From contig NZ_CP151650.1 of NCBI RefSeq assembly GCF_038397775.1, positions 806,001 through 870,000 on the forward strand: a stretch of 64,000 nucleotides of DNA, written 5' to 3'. Below are positions 16,998 to 25,317 of the stretch, one piece after another; the first letter of the stretch is position 1; each line of letters starts with the position of its first letter. The notes under the pieces are model-generated. The model saw only the letters and a program-made list of their open reading frames with translations. It ran no database searches and had not been told where the DNA came from. This stretch comes from Pseudomonas sp. RC10. Its GTDB lineage: Bacteria > Pseudomonadota > Gammaproteobacteria > Pseudomonadales > Pseudomonadaceae. A program made the translations under genes and the position numbers.

Positions 16998-17719
16998 GGC
17001 AAGGTGGCGGGGTGGCGGCGGTTGTTGAGGGTGGACCACCAGAAGATCCAGCCCAGAATGTGGATGTGTTGGTCCTGTATCTGTTCGGCGCTGAAGATTT
17101 CATCGGGGTATTCGCTGGCGTTGTGGCTGCGCAGTCGCAGGCCACCGCCGGGAAGACGATAGAGGTATTTCACCCTGAGCATGCCGTCGTGTTCGAGGGC
17201 GTAAATTTCGCCGTCGATGACGTTAATGCGGCCGCGGTCTACGCCGATGAGCGAGCCGTCCTGAATCTTGTCGGCCATGCTGTTGCCGACCATGGCGACG
17301 CAGATGGCGTTATGCAGTTGGACGTCCATGGCATCGAGAACGCGGCGCGCCAGGCGCACTTTGTGACCATGGATTTCGCCGATGCTGCTCTGGCCGGGGG
17401 GCTGGGTCATGAGTTCGCTGTAGAACGGCATGTCCAGTTCATCGCGAGCACCTGTGCGTTCGGGCCGTGTTTTAGTCGAGACGTTCAGTCCGATGTTGCC
17501 GCCGTCTTCTCCGGGGTGTTTTGGACCTTCGCCGCTGCGCAGCCAGCGAACGTTGACGCTGAGCAGTTCGGCCACTTCTTCCATGCGCGCCATGGGGATG
17601 CCGCGTTTGAACCAGTTGTTCACGTGTTGCGGCGTTACCTTGCGGTTGGCGGCGAAGTCCGTTGCGGAGAGATGGCACTCCCGCAGAAGTACGCGTAGTC
17701 GATCACCTGATGTATTCAT
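16994..17719 (-). CDS. XRE-family repressor with S24 (LexA-like) peptidase domain
   Basis: 241 residues. The N-terminal HTH (about 6-58) contains DFAANRKVTPQHVNNWFKRG. The C-terminal S24 domain has the catalytic serine S147 in VGNSMADKIQDG and the lysine K184 in GMLRVKYLY. It resembles phage CI/PrtR repressors that are inactivated through RecA. However, I find no Ala-Gly or Cys-Gly dipeptide anywhere, so the usual cleavage site is missing or altered. No phage or pyocin genes are near. GTTCA/TGAAC palindromes begin 20 bp before its start, consistent with autoregulation. It may be a domesticated phage repressor with targets elsewhere. Confidence 0.88.
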   Translation of the reverse strand: MNTSGDRLRVLLRECHLSATDFAANRKVTPQHVNNWFKRGIPMARMEEVAELLSVNVRWLRSGEGPKHPGEDGGNIGLNVSTKTRPERTGARDELDMPFYSELMTQPPGQSSIGEIHGHKVRLARRVLDAMDVQLHNAICVAMVGNSMADKIQDGSLIGVDRGRINVIDGEIYALEHDGMLRVKYLYRLPGGGLRLRSHNASEYPDEIFSAEQIQDQHIHILGWIFWWSTLNNRRHPATLP

Positions 17720-17738
17720 GGTGCAAAGTTTACGTGCG

Positions 17739-17770
17739 GTTCAAGTTTGTTTAAATGAACGAAGTGTTCA
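17739..17770. promoter_or_regulatory. Operator-like palindromes upstream of the S24 repressor
   Basis: GTTCA (17739-17743), TGAAC (17756-17760) and GTTCA (17766-17770). The last two form a perfect TGAAC-N5-GTTCA dyad; the first two form GTTCA-N12-TGAAC. They are 20-51 bp before the repressor start, where an autoregulatory operator would be. The rest of the 441-bp stretch to 18160 holds the ppa 3' hairpin and no gene I can support. Confidence 0.5.
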
Positions 17771-18118
17771 AATGCGCAGGCAGTCAAAGAGTTTGGGGAT
17801 TATTTAAGTTATGACATCTGACTGTTTCTGTAGGGGGATTCATTCACTGTTTTGCAGTGGCTCAACAATGCCTGGAGAGCCTGAGTAGCGCGGCTCAGGG
17901 CTGTTCGGCCGAGAGCGTACGGAATAGAGCCGCAACTTCGAACATTCTTGAAAATTCTGTTGCCGAAAAGAGGCGTGCCGTTTGATGCGCTAAACAAAAT
18001 GTTTGAAGGGCCAATGCTTTAAACATTTTTGTCGGCCGGACGGACGAAAAAAACAGAAAAAGACAAATATTGAGACACCGGGAGCGGCGTAGCGGGTATC
18101 GCGAGAAGGAAGTTGTTG

Positions 18119-18151
18119 CCACCTTCGAAGCGGCAGGCGCTTCGGAGGTGG
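18119..18151 (-). terminator. Stem-loop downstream of ppa
   Basis: CCACCTTCGAAGCG and CGCTTCGGAGGTGG pair over 14 bp with one wobble and a 5-nt loop, 10 bp past the ppa stop. No U-run follows, so it may act as a transcript 3'-end stabiliser as much as a terminator. Confidence 0.55.
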
Positions 18152-18160
18152 CGAACCGGA

Positions 18161-18688
18161 TCAGCCCTTGTAGGCAGCGACCGATTTGGTGATGGCTTCA
18201 CGAGCGGCGTCTGCACCGGCCCAGCCTTCGATCTTGACCCATTTGCCTTTTTCGAGATCTTTGTAGTTCGCGAAGAAATGCTCAATCTGCTGGATCAGCA
18301 GCGGTGGCAGGTCGGTGTATTCCTTCACATCGACGTACAGCTGGGACAGCTTGTCGTGTGGGACTGCGATGACCTTGGCATCGCCGCCGCCGTCGTCGGT
18401 CATGTTCAGCACACCGACTGGACGGGCGCGGATCACCGAGCCTGGCGCAACCGGGTAAGGGGTCACGACCAGCACGTCGAGGGGATCGCCGTCGTCAGCC
18501 AGGGTGTTTGGGATGAAACCGTAGTTGGCCGGGTAGAACATCGGCGTGGCCATGAAACGGTCAACGAACAGAGCGTCGCTTTCTTTGTCGATCTCGTATT
18601 TGATCGGCGCGTGGTTGGCCGGGATCTCGATTGCGACGTAGATGTCATTCGGCAGGTCTTTACCGGCCGGAATCTTGCTGTAGCTCAT
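18161..18688 (-). CDS. ppa: Inorganic pyrophosphatase (family I)
   Basis: Cytosolic enzyme that hydrolyses pyrophosphate and pulls biosynthetic reactions forward. 175 residues from [11 protein letters not shown], the standard start; an ATG 27 nt earlier adds 9 residues and is not used by the family. The signature [11 protein letters not shown] carries the Mg-binding aspartates at about residues 64-74, and [10 protein letters not shown] precedes it. It is a single-gene unit with a strong hairpin after the stop. Essential in most bacteria. Identity is unambiguous. Confidence 0.97.
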   Translation of the reverse strand: MSYSKIPAGKDLPNDIYVAIEIPANHAPIKYEIDKESDALFVDRFMATPMFYPANYGFIPNTLADDGDPLDVLVVTPYPVAPGSVIRARPVGVLNMTDDGGGDAKVIAVPHDKLSQLYVDVKEYTDLPPLLIQQIEHFFANYKDLEKGKWVKIEGWAGADAAREAITKSVAAYKG

Positions 18689-18836
18689 TGGGCTTTGCCC
18701 CCCTTGGTTGACCATTCAGAATCTGGCGTCCAACGCCAAAAGTGGCCCGGATTATAGGCACATTCCAGACGCGATGCCACGCGTGGCGGGCGTCTTCCGG
18801 ACGTTGGGACGAGCCTGATAGACCTGCGTTTGCGAC

Positions 18837-19628
18837 TTAAGTGCCGGTCGGTAGCGCCATCAGTCGCGACAGAGGGTCCTGCCGATAAAAGGCCTTGAGT
18901 TGGGCGTAGACCTCGGGGTAGGTCTCAACCAGCAAGTCCGGCGCACTGAAGAAGTATTCGCTGGTGACGGCAAAAAACTCGGCAGGGTTTTCGGCCGCGT
19001 AAGGGTCAATGGCGGTTTCCGTGTCCGGGTTGGCGTCCAGCTGGCGGTTCATGTCATCGAACGCGGCTTGCATCACGCGCGCCCAGTCGGCGACGCGCAT
19101 GTCATTGTGCAAAGGCGGATGACCATTGGCGTCGCCGTTGAGCATGTCGAGCTTATGCGCCAGCTCGTGGATGACCAGGTTGTAGGCCTCCCAGCCGCCA
19201 CTCGACAGCACACCCGGCCATGCAAGAATCACCGGGCCTTGCGACCAGGCTTCGCCGCTGTGTTCGCCATCCCACTCGTGTTCAATGCCGCTGGCGTCGC
19301 GATGCCGCTGCGGGCTGATGAAATCGTCGCCGTACAGGACGATTTCGTGAAAGCCCTGATACCAGTTCAAATCCCCCAACGCCAGCAGTGGCAACTGCGC
19401 CTGCGCGGCCAGGAACAGGCGCGACTCATCGTCCAGCTCGACGCCTTCCAGCGCGGTGAGGTGTTTGGCGTGGAGAAACAGCACGCAGCTGTCGAGCAGG
19501 TAACGATCCTCTTCAGCGGTCAGGCCATCGAGGATCGGCAAGCGCTGACGGACCCGGCCCCACAGGTCCGGGTCGATCGGGTTCCGCGCCAGCGTGCGAC
19601 GTTTGAGCCAGCCGCCCAATGACCACAT
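18837..19628 (-). CDS. mtfA: MtfA-type zinc-dependent peptidase (Mlc titration factor A family)
   Basis: 263 residues. The zinc site HELAH is at 154-158 (LVIHELAHKLDM) and the third ligand is E218 in NPAEFFAVTSEYFF, matching E. coli MtfA, which binds the glucose repressor Mlc and has aminopeptidase activity. Residues 55-100 carry the other conserved blocks. It starts 3 bp after the dedA stop and is surely co-transcribed with it. Mlc itself is not evident in this window, so the partner in Pseudomonas is unknown. Soluble; no signal peptide. Confidence 0.9.
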   Translation of the reverse strand: MWSLGGWLKRRTLARNPIDPDLWGRVRQRLPILDGLTAEEDRYLLDSCVLFLHAKHLTALEGVELDDESRLFLAAQAQLPLLALGDLNWYQGFHEIVLYGDDFISPQRHRDASGIEHEWDGEHSGEAWSQGPVILAWPGVLSSGGWEAYNLVIHELAHKLDMLNGDANGHPPLHNDMRVADWARVMQAAFDDMNRQLDANPDTETAIDPYAAENPAEFFAVTSEYFFSAPDLLVETYPEVYAQLKAFYRQDPLSRLMALPTGT

Positions 19629-19631
19629 GGT

Positions 19632-20279
19632 TTAGCGCGCGGCGGCGGAATTGCCCCGGCGGCTGCGGATCAGGCCAATGATCATCGGCAGCAGCGAGAT
19701 CAGGATGATCGCGAGCACCAGCAGGGTCAGGTTTTTCTTGATGAAGGGGATGTTGCCGAAGAAGTAGCCCAGCGTGACCAGACTGCCGACCCAGAGGATC
19801 GAACCCAGCACGCTGAATCCCAGGAAACGGAAATAGTGCATTTTGCCCAGGCCTGCGACGAAGGGGGCAAAAGTGCGGATGATCGGAAGGAACCGCGCAA
19901 GGGTAACGGTCTTGCCGCCATGGCGTTCATAGAATTCGTGTGTCTTGGTCAGATAGTCGCGGCGGAAAATCTTCGAGTTGGGGTTCTTGAACAGTTTATC
20001 GCCGACCGTGCGGCCGATCACGTAGTTGGTGCTGTCGCCGATGATCGCAGCCGCCATCAGCAGGCAGGCCAGCAGAACAGGGTCCAGGCCGCCACCCGCT
20101 GCAACGGCGCCAGCGATGAACAGCAGTGAATCGCCCGGCAAGAATGGGGTGACCACAAGGCCCGTCTCACAAAAAATCACCAGGAACAGGATCGCGTAGA
20201 CCCAAGTGCCGTAGTTAGTCACCAGCATGTCGAGGTAGACGTCGAGATGAAGAATGAGGTCAAGCGGGTTGAAATCCAT
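19632..20279 (-). CDS. DedA family membrane protein
   Basis: 215-residue inner-membrane protein of the DedA/VTT superfamily, proposed to flip undecaprenyl phosphate or phospholipids and needed for membrane-potential and drug resistance in relatives. The conserved blocks are present: [19 protein letters not shown] (about 42-60) with the acidic residue E45, [10 protein letters not shown] (about 85-94) and [16 protein letters not shown] (about 131-146) with the essential arginine. [10 protein letters not shown] is the start used; an ATG 36 nt upstream adds 12 residues. It leads the dedA-mtfA operon. Confidence 0.92.
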   Translation of the reverse strand: MDFNPLDLILHLDVYLDMLVTNYGTWVYAILFLVIFCETGLVVTPFLPGDSLLFIAGAVAAGGGLDPVLLACLLMAAAIIGDSTNYVIGRTVGDKLFKNPNSKIFRRDYLTKTHEFYERHGGKTVTLARFLPIIRTFAPFVAGLGKMHYFRFLGFSVLGSILWVGSLVTLGYFFGNIPFIKKNLTLLVLAIILISLLPMIIGLIRSRRGNSAAAR

Positions 20280-20351
20280 GTACGGCACCTGATTGAGAGA
20301 CCCGGACCGGGTCACGTGCGAGGTCGATAAGTACTGCTGATGTGGGGCGGC

Positions 20352-20357
20352 ATTATA
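20352..20357 (-). promoter_or_regulatory. Likely -10 element of the dedA promoter
   Basis: TATAAT on the minus strand, about 72 bp before the dedA start. No good -35 hexamer is visible at 17 bp. The rest of 20280-20603 holds only the REP element. Confidence 0.35.
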
Positions 20358-20430
20358 GAGGGAAGAAACGGGATGTTGCCGAGCGCCTTATGCAGATCGA
20401 AACATTTGGTAGTGATGGGATATGAGGCCC

Positions 20431-20519
20431 TGTAGGAGTGAGCGTGCTCGCGATGGCGGTTTACCGGCTACTGCACTTCAATCTGACAGATCGCAATCGC
20501 GAGCAAGCTCACTCCTACA
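20431..20519. repeat. REP palindrome, GTGAGCTTGCTCGCGAT type
   Basis: Left arm TGTAGGAGTGAGCGTGCTCG, right arm CGCGAGCAAGCTCACTCCTA then CA, about 89 bp in all. It stands between the GNAT gene and dedA. Confidence 0.85.
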
Positions 20520-20603
20520 GAGATAAGAGGCGGTGAGCCTTCGGAGAAGGTCCATTCACGCCACTGCCGGCAAGCCGGACTGCTACAGGGGCAGCACAAC
20601 CCT

Positions 20604-21056
20604 TCAATTAATCGGCAAGGTGTAGTTCTTGAACTGCGTGTCTTCCTTGAAACCGATCGACTCGTACACCTTTTGCGCCACTTCGTTGTTCGCGCTGGTG
20701 GACACGCGCATGCGTACCGCTTGGGTTTCCCGGGCCATTTTCTTGGCTTTCTGCATCAGGTGATCGGCCACCAACTGGCGGCGCGCATCTTCGGCGACGT
20801 AGATGTCATTCAAAATCCAGACGCGTTTGAGGGACAGGGAGGAATAACTCGGGTACAGCTGACAGAAGCCCAGCAGCTTGCTGTCGTCATCGTCTGGCAG
20901 CGCCAGGTAAATCACCGACTCGTCGCGGCTCAGGCGTTTTTGCAGAAAGTCGCGGGAGGAATCGGGGAAGGGGTGTTCGCCGTAAAACTCACGGTATTTG
21001 ACGAACAACGGGGTCAACAGGTCCAGGTGCTCCAGGGTGGCTTGGATGATCCGCAT
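20604..21056 (-). CDS. GNAT family N-acetyltransferase
   Basis: 150 residues with the GNAT fold order: KLLGFCQLYPSYSSLSLKRV as the strand 3-4 region (about 60-80), WILNDIYVAEDARRQLVADH as motif A for acetyl-CoA (about 80-99), and NEVAQKVYESIGFKEDTQFKNY as motif B (about 123-144). The target is unknown; the general form resembles small-molecule or protein-N-terminal acetyltransferases of Pseudomonas. Single gene between two repeats; no operon partner. Confidence 0.88.
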   Translation of the reverse strand: MRIIQATLEHLDLLTPLFVKYREFYGEHPFPDSSRDFLQKRLSRDESVIYLALPDDDDSKLLGFCQLYPSYSSLSLKRVWILNDIYVAEDARRQLVADHLMQKAKKMARETQAVRMRVSTSANNEVAQKVYESIGFKEDTQFKNYTLPIN

Positions 21057-21199
21057 GGTTGGGCCTCAGCTTCATTTGCAATTCATGAAAGGGGGAGGAC
21101 GCGCCTGGCACGGGGACAGACGATCTGGACTGTGCCTAAGCGGTTTAGAAAGCGCAATCCAAAAGCAGGTACAAGGTTTCCATACACCGCCGATCACTG

Positions 21200-21301
21200 T
21201 GGGAGACGCCGGAGGTACGACGGCAGCGAAGCGGTAGGTAAGCGATGGATGCGTTGCCTGACACACCGCCGTCGCTGCCGTCGTACCTCCGGCGTCTCCT
21301 A
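21200..21301. repeat. Long perfect inverted repeat, distinct from the REP families
   Basis: The arms 21202-21229 and 21272-21299 are perfectly complementary over 28 bp (GGAGACGCCGGAGGTACGAC ... GTCGTACCTCCGGCGTCTCC at the outer ends), with a 42-bp centre. It lacks the CTCGCGAT core of the other repeats. It lies 36 bp beyond the exaC terminator in the 322-bp gap 21057-21378. Confidence 0.85.
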
Positions 21302-21331
21302 CTGGTCCGGCGTATCCAAAAGCGTTGCCAA

Positions 21332-21356
21332 TAAAAACGGCCTCCGAAGAGGCCGT
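21332..21356 (-). terminator. Rho-independent terminator of exaC
   Basis: ACGGCCTC (21337-21344), a TTCG-type tetraloop on the transcript strand, GAGGCCGT (21349-21356), then five T on the minus strand. It begins 23 bp past the exaC stop and shows that the exaC transcript ends here with no further genes. Confidence 0.9.
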
Positions 21357-21378
21357 CATTTGAAGCGCTATCGCCGAA

Positions 21379-22899
21379 TCAGAAGAAGCCCAGCGGGTTG
21401 ATGTCGTAGCTCACCAGCAGGTTTTTGGTCTGTTGGTAGTGCTCAAGCGCGACTTTGTGGGTCTCGCGGCCGACGCCGGATTTTTTGTAACCCCCGAACG
21501 CAGCGTGTGCCGGGTACAGGTGGTAGCAGTTGGTCCACACGCGACCGGCCTTGATGGCGCGGCCTACGCGGTAGGCGCGGTTGATGTCGCGGGTCCACAC
21601 GCCAGCGCCCAGACCGAACTCAGTGTCGTTGGCGATGGCAATGGCTTCTTCTTCATCCTTGAAGGTGGTCACGCTGACCACTGGGCCAAAGATTTCTTCC
21701 TGGAACACGCGCATGGCGTTGTTGCCTTTGAGCAGCGTCGGCTGGATGTAGTAGCCGGTGGACAGGTCGCCTTGCAGTTTTTCCACCTTGCCGCCGGTCA
21801 GCAGCTCGGCGCCCTCGCCTTGAGCGATTTCGAGGTAGGAAAGGATCTTGTCGAACTGCTGCTGCGACGCCTGTGCACCGACCATGGTTTCGGTGTCCAG
21901 CGGGTCGCCGCGTTTGATCTTCAGGACCTTCTTCATCACCACTTCCATGAACTGCGGGTAGATCGACTCCTGAACCAGGCAGCGGGAAGGGCAGGTGCAG
22001 ACTTCGCCCTGGTTGAAGAACGCCAGCACCACACCTTCAGCGGCTTTGTCGATGAATTCCGGTTCGGCCTTCATCACGTCTTCGAAATAGATGTTCGGCG
22101 ATTTGCCGCCCAGTTCCACGGTGGACGGAATGATGCTGTCCGCCGCCAGTTTCATGATGTGCGAGCCAACCGGGGTCGAGCCGGTGAACGCAATTTTCGC
22201 GATGCGTTTGCTGCTGGCCAAGGCTTCACCGGCTTCGCGGCCATAGCCTTGCACCACGTTGAGCACGCCTTTTGGCAGCAGGTCGCCGATCAGCTCCATC
22301 AGCACCGCGATGCCCAGCGGGGTTTGCTCGGCAGGCTTGAGCACGATGCAGTTACCGGCGGCCAGGGCTGGCGCGAGTTTCCAGGCGGCCATCAGCAGCG
22401 GGAAGTTCCACGGGATGATCTGACCGACCACGCCCAGCGGTTCATGAATATGGTAGGCCACGGTGTTGCCGTCGATTTCAGCAGCGGTGCCTTCTTGCGC
22501 ACGCAGGACGCCCGCGAAATAACGGAAGTGATCGACTGCCAGCGGGATGTCGGCGTTGAGGGTTTCGCGCACGGCCTTGCCGTTGTCCCAGGTTTCGGTC
22601 ACCGCCAGCAGTTCGAGGTTCTGCTCGATGCGGTCGGCGATTTTCAGCAGGGTCAGCGAGCGTTCCTGAACGGACGTCTTGCCCCACGCATCGGCAGCGG
22701 CGTGGGCGGCATCCAGGGCTTTGTCGATGTCTTCGGCAGTGGAGCGAGGAAAGGTTGCGATCAGCTTGCCTGTGATAGGCGAGGTGTTTTCAAAGTATTG
22801 GCCTTTGACCGGCGGCACGAATTCGCCACCGATGTAATTGCCGTATTGGGACTTGAAGGTAACGATCGAGCCTTCAGTACCGGGATGGGCATAACGCAT
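21379..22899 (-). CDS. exaC: Acetaldehyde-type NAD+-dependent aldehyde dehydrogenase (ExaC/AcoD-like)
   Basis: 506-residue aldehyde dehydrogenase oxidising acetaldehyde and related aldehydes to the acids. Catalytic C301 is in FNQGEVCTC, general base E262 in VELGGKSPN, and K188 in VLKPAEQT binds NAD. The [16 protein letters not shown] start is the usual one for ExaC/AcoD and has AAGGAG upstream; a long in-frame extension upstream is an open-frame artefact crossing the promoter. It corresponds in position to PAO1 PA4022, there the first gene of an ethanolamine operon; here a terminator follows directly. It is driven from a sigma54-type promoter at 22968-22983 and divergent from an eatR-like activator. 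Substrate in vivo is inferred. Confidence 0.92.
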   Translation of the reverse strand: MRYAHPGTEGSIVTFKSQYGNYIGGEFVPPVKGQYFENTSPITGKLIATFPRSTAEDIDKALDAAHAAADAWGKTSVQERSLTLLKIADRIEQNLELLAVTETWDNGKAVRETLNADIPLAVDHFRYFAGVLRAQEGTAAEIDGNTVAYHIHEPLGVVGQIIPWNFPLLMAAWKLAPALAAGNCIVLKPAEQTPLGIAVLMELIGDLLPKGVLNVVQGYGREAGEALASSKRIAKIAFTGSTPVGSHIMKLAADSIIPSTVELGGKSPNIYFEDVMKAEPEFIDKAAEGVVLAFFNQGEVCTCPSRCLVQESIYPQFMEVVMKKVLKIKRGDPLDTETMVGAQASQQQFDKILSYLEIAQGEGAELLTGGKVEKLQGDLSTGYYIQPTLLKGNNAMRVFQEEIFGPVVSVTTFKDEEEAIAIANDTEFGLGAGVWTRDINRAYRVGRAIKAGRVWTNCYHLYPAHAAFGGYKKSGVGRETHKVALEHYQQTKNLLVSYDINPLGFF

Positions 22900-22967
22900 G
22901 GTGAATATCTCCTTGCTCTTGTGATTGTGTGGGGATAACGCGCTGCTTGCGCTTATGGAAAGCGTAG

Positions 22968-22983
22968 AGCAAAGCGCGGGCCA
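22968..22983 (-). promoter_or_regulatory. Sigma54 (-24/-12) promoter of exaC
   Basis: On the minus strand TGGCCC-N5-TTGCT, against the consensus TGGCAC-N5-TTGCW: the GG (-24) and GC (-12) elements are exact with correct spacing. The predicted start of transcription is about 58 bp before the exaC ATG. It pairs with the adjacent sigma54 activator gene. Confidence 0.75.
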
Positions 22984-23046
22984 TTGCCGTCTGGTGCCCG
23001 GTTTATAAGGGTTCGGTCGGAAAATCAGTGGCTTGGTGGCGCTTCC

Positions 23047-23097
23047 TGTTTCGATTGCGGCACAGCATGCGTGACACTTTGTATCGAATGTGGGACA
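23047..23097. promoter_or_regulatory. Twin 18-bp enhancer-like elements for the sigma54 activator
   Basis: Two copies of TGTWTCGAWTGYGGSACA, at 23047-23064 and 23080-23097. Each is a TGT-N12-ACA dyad. The centres are 33 bp apart, about three helical turns, so they lie on the same DNA face. They are 64-114 bp upstream of the exaC -24 element, the normal range for an upstream activating sequence. Confidence 0.65.
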
Positions 23098-23196
23098 GCC
23101 GAGGGGTTTGCGCCTTTGGAAGCATTGCAATGGCTTCGGGCGAGGAGGATGCTGGTTCGCAACTCCCCAAGCGCTCACCTTGGAAGAAGAATAAAA

Positions 23197-25116
23197 ATGC
23201 ACAGCAATCCTTTCGCTCGCCACGCCCAGCAAGTTCTGACAGTCGCCCAAGGCAAATCCCACCATCGTTACGGCCCCGGCGCCGACCCTTCCATCGCCCG
23301 CTCTTGGGTGCGTTGCCTTGAGGACTATCACCTCGACCCTGCCCAGGCGATGGCGCCGACGGTTCTGGAACACGCCCGTGTGCTGGAAAGTCGCGAGCGT
23401 TTGCAGCAGGTGCTGACCATCGCGGGCGGCGAGATGAACAGCCTGCATCAACAACTCTCGGGCGGTAATGCCGTGCTGTTGACTGACGCGCGGGGTGTGA
23501 TCCTCAACTGCGTGACCGAGCCGGGCGAGCGCAAGATTTTCGAGCGTGCAGGCCTTTGGCTCGGCGCGGACTGGAGCGAAGCGCGAGAAGGCACCAACGG
23601 CATCGGCACCTGTCTGGTCGAGCGGCAATCGGTGACCATTCATCGCGACGAGCATTTCCGCGGTCGTCACACCGGCCTGACCTGCTCCGCCAGCCCGGTG
23701 TTCGATCCCCATGGCGAATTGCTCGCTGTTCTCGACGTTTCGTCAGCGCGGCACGACGTCTCGCGACAAAGCCAATTTCACACCATGGCGCTGGTGAACC
23801 TGTCCGCGAAGATGATTGAAGGCAATTATTTCCTGCGCCATTTCGATGATCAGTGGCTGCTGCGTTTTCATTTGCAGGCCGGATCGGTCGGGCTGTTCAG
23901 TGAAGGTCTGCTGGCGTTCGATGGCGAGGGACGGGTCAGCGCGTTGAATCAGAGTGCCTTGAACCTGTTGAGTCTGGCCCGTACCGATCTGATCGGTCAG
24001 CCGGTGGAGGCGCTGTTCGATTGTTCTCTCGACGAACTGATGAGCCGCGCGGCACCCGATGCGGCGGCCAGTTGGCCGTTGCGTACGCGGGATGGGCGCG
24101 GATTCTTCGCCGTGTTGCGTGGGCAATCTCGGCCCGGGCTGAAAGTGCTGTCGGCGCCTGTTGTGGACAAAGCCGTCGCGCAACCTGCATTGAGCGGAAT
24201 TTGTCTGGGAGACGAAGGGCTGCGGACTCACTTTCGTCGGGCGTTGAAGGTCTTCGAACGGGACGTGTCGCTGTTGATCAATGGCGAAACCGGCTCCGGC
24301 AAAGAGGCGTTTGCGAAGGCGGTGCATCAGGCGAGTCAGCGTTCGGACAAACCTTTCGTGGCATTGAACTGCGCGGCGATCCCGGAAAGCCTGATCGAAA
24401 GCGAGCTGTTCGGTTATCGCGGTGGCAGTTTCACAGGGGCACGCAAGGAAGGCATGCGCGGCAAGCTGCAGCAGGCGGATGGCGGCACGCTGTTTCTCGA
24501 TGAAATTGGCGACATGCCCGTGGCGCTGCAAACACGCCTGTTGAGGGTGCTGGAAGATCGGCTGGTGGTGCCAATTGGCGGCGAGCCGCAGCCTGTCGAT
24601 GTAAGAATCATCAGCGCCACCCACCGGAATCTGCTGGGGCGCGTGGAAGACGGCAGCTTTCGAGAAGACCTTTATTACCGCCTGAACGGCCTGGAAATCG
24701 CCCTGCCGTCTTTGCGTGAACGGAGTGACAAAGCACAGTTGCTCGATTTCTTGCTAGAAGAAGAGGCGGGCGGTCATCCCGTGCAGATAGACACGGAAGC
24801 GAGGGAAGCCCTGTTGGGCTTCAACTGGCCAGGCAACGTGCGGCAAATGCGCAATGTGTTGAGGACGTTGGCGGCGTTGTGCGAAGACGATGTCATTGGC
24901 TTTGAAGATCTGCCTGCGGTCATTCGGCAAGGCGTTGTACAAACGAAGGCTGAAACTGACGACACCCCCGAATCTCCGCTGGACTGCGCCGAGCGTTCAG
25001 CCCTCATCGCCACCCTCGAAGCCCAACGCTGGCACATGACCCACGCGGCGCAGGAGCTGGGCGTGAGCCGCAATACCCTATATAGAAAGCTGCGCAAGCA
25101 TGGGATTTCACGTTAG
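23197..25116 (+). CDS. eatR: Sigma54-dependent activator, AcoR/EatR-like
   Basis: 639-residue enhancer-binding protein. A GAF sensor domain lies at about 60-210 ([20 protein letters not shown] at 130-149), a PAS-like region at about 235-320, the AAA+ domain at about 335-560 and a Fis-type HTH at the end ([19 protein letters not shown]). Walker A is GETGSGKE (363-370) and Walker [10 protein letters not shown] (431-439). The sigma54-contact loop reads GSFTGA (410-415) instead of GAFTGA. The ATG at 23197 gives the family length. It is divergent from exaC, with a -24/-12 promoter and twin repeats between. In PAO1 the gene at this place, EatR, turns on ethanolamine use with RpoN; the symbol is by position and similarity. 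Confidence 0.85.
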   Translation: MHSNPFARHAQQVLTVAQGKSHHRYGPGADPSIARSWVRCLEDYHLDPAQAMAPTVLEHARVLESRERLQQVLTIAGGEMNSLHQQLSGGNAVLLTDARGVILNCVTEPGERKIFERAGLWLGADWSEAREGTNGIGTCLVERQSVTIHRDEHFRGRHTGLTCSASPVFDPHGELLAVLDVSSARHDVSRQSQFHTMALVNLSAKMIEGNYFLRHFDDQWLLRFHLQAGSVGLFSEGLLAFDGEGRVSALNQSALNLLSLARTDLIGQPVEALFDCSLDELMSRAAPDAAASWPLRTRDGRGFFAVLRGQSRPGLKVLSAPVVDKAVAQPALSGICLGDEGLRTHFRRALKVFERDVSLLINGETGSGKEAFAKAVHQASQRSDKPFVALNCAAIPESLIESELFGYRGGSFTGARKEGMRGKLQQADGGTLFLDEIGDMPVALQTRLLRVLEDRLVVPIGGEPQPVDVRIISATHRNLLGRVEDGSFREDLYYRLNGLEIALPSLRERSDKAQLLDFLLEEEAGGHPVQIDTEAREALLGFNWPGNVRQMRNVLRTLAALCEDDVIGFEDLPAVIRQGVVQTKAETDDTPESPLDCAERSALIATLEAQRWHMTHAAQELGVSRNTLYRKLRKHGISR

Positions 25117-25137
25117 CGAGGCGTACAACAAACCACT

Positions 25138-25223
25138 GTGGGAGCGAATTCATTTGCGAGACGTCGGCACAAACGACGGGGGTTCATCGGCGGACATATC
25201 GCATCGCAAATGAATTCGGCTCG
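25138..25223. repeat. Decayed REP palindrome, GAATTCATTYGCGA type
   Basis: Left arm TGTGGGAGCGAATTCATTTG, right arm ATCGCAAATGAATTCGGCTC. The outer right end has lost the CTCCCACA. It lies between eatR and mpl. Confidence 0.7.
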
Positions 25224-25317
25224 GATATGTGTTCGGCGACCCTCTCGCGATTCAATTGCCCCGTGCGCGCTGCCCACCTTCTACGCTAACCTGCGCCCAT
25301 GTTTTAAGAGGTTGGTC

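Noticed and set aside
16994..17719. Prophage or pyocin island signalled by the CI/PrtR-like repressor
   Set aside because: No integrase, structural, lysis or tail genes occur on either side; neighbours are yccF and ppa.
17895..18122. 75-residue open frame between the S24 repressor and ppa
   Set aside because: No homology or RBS; it runs into the ppa 3' hairpin region.
22900..23712. Long N-terminal extension of the exaC frame
   Set aside because: It crosses the sigma54 promoter and the 5' part of the divergent activator gene and has no aldehyde-dehydrogenase homology; [10 protein letters not shown] is the true start.
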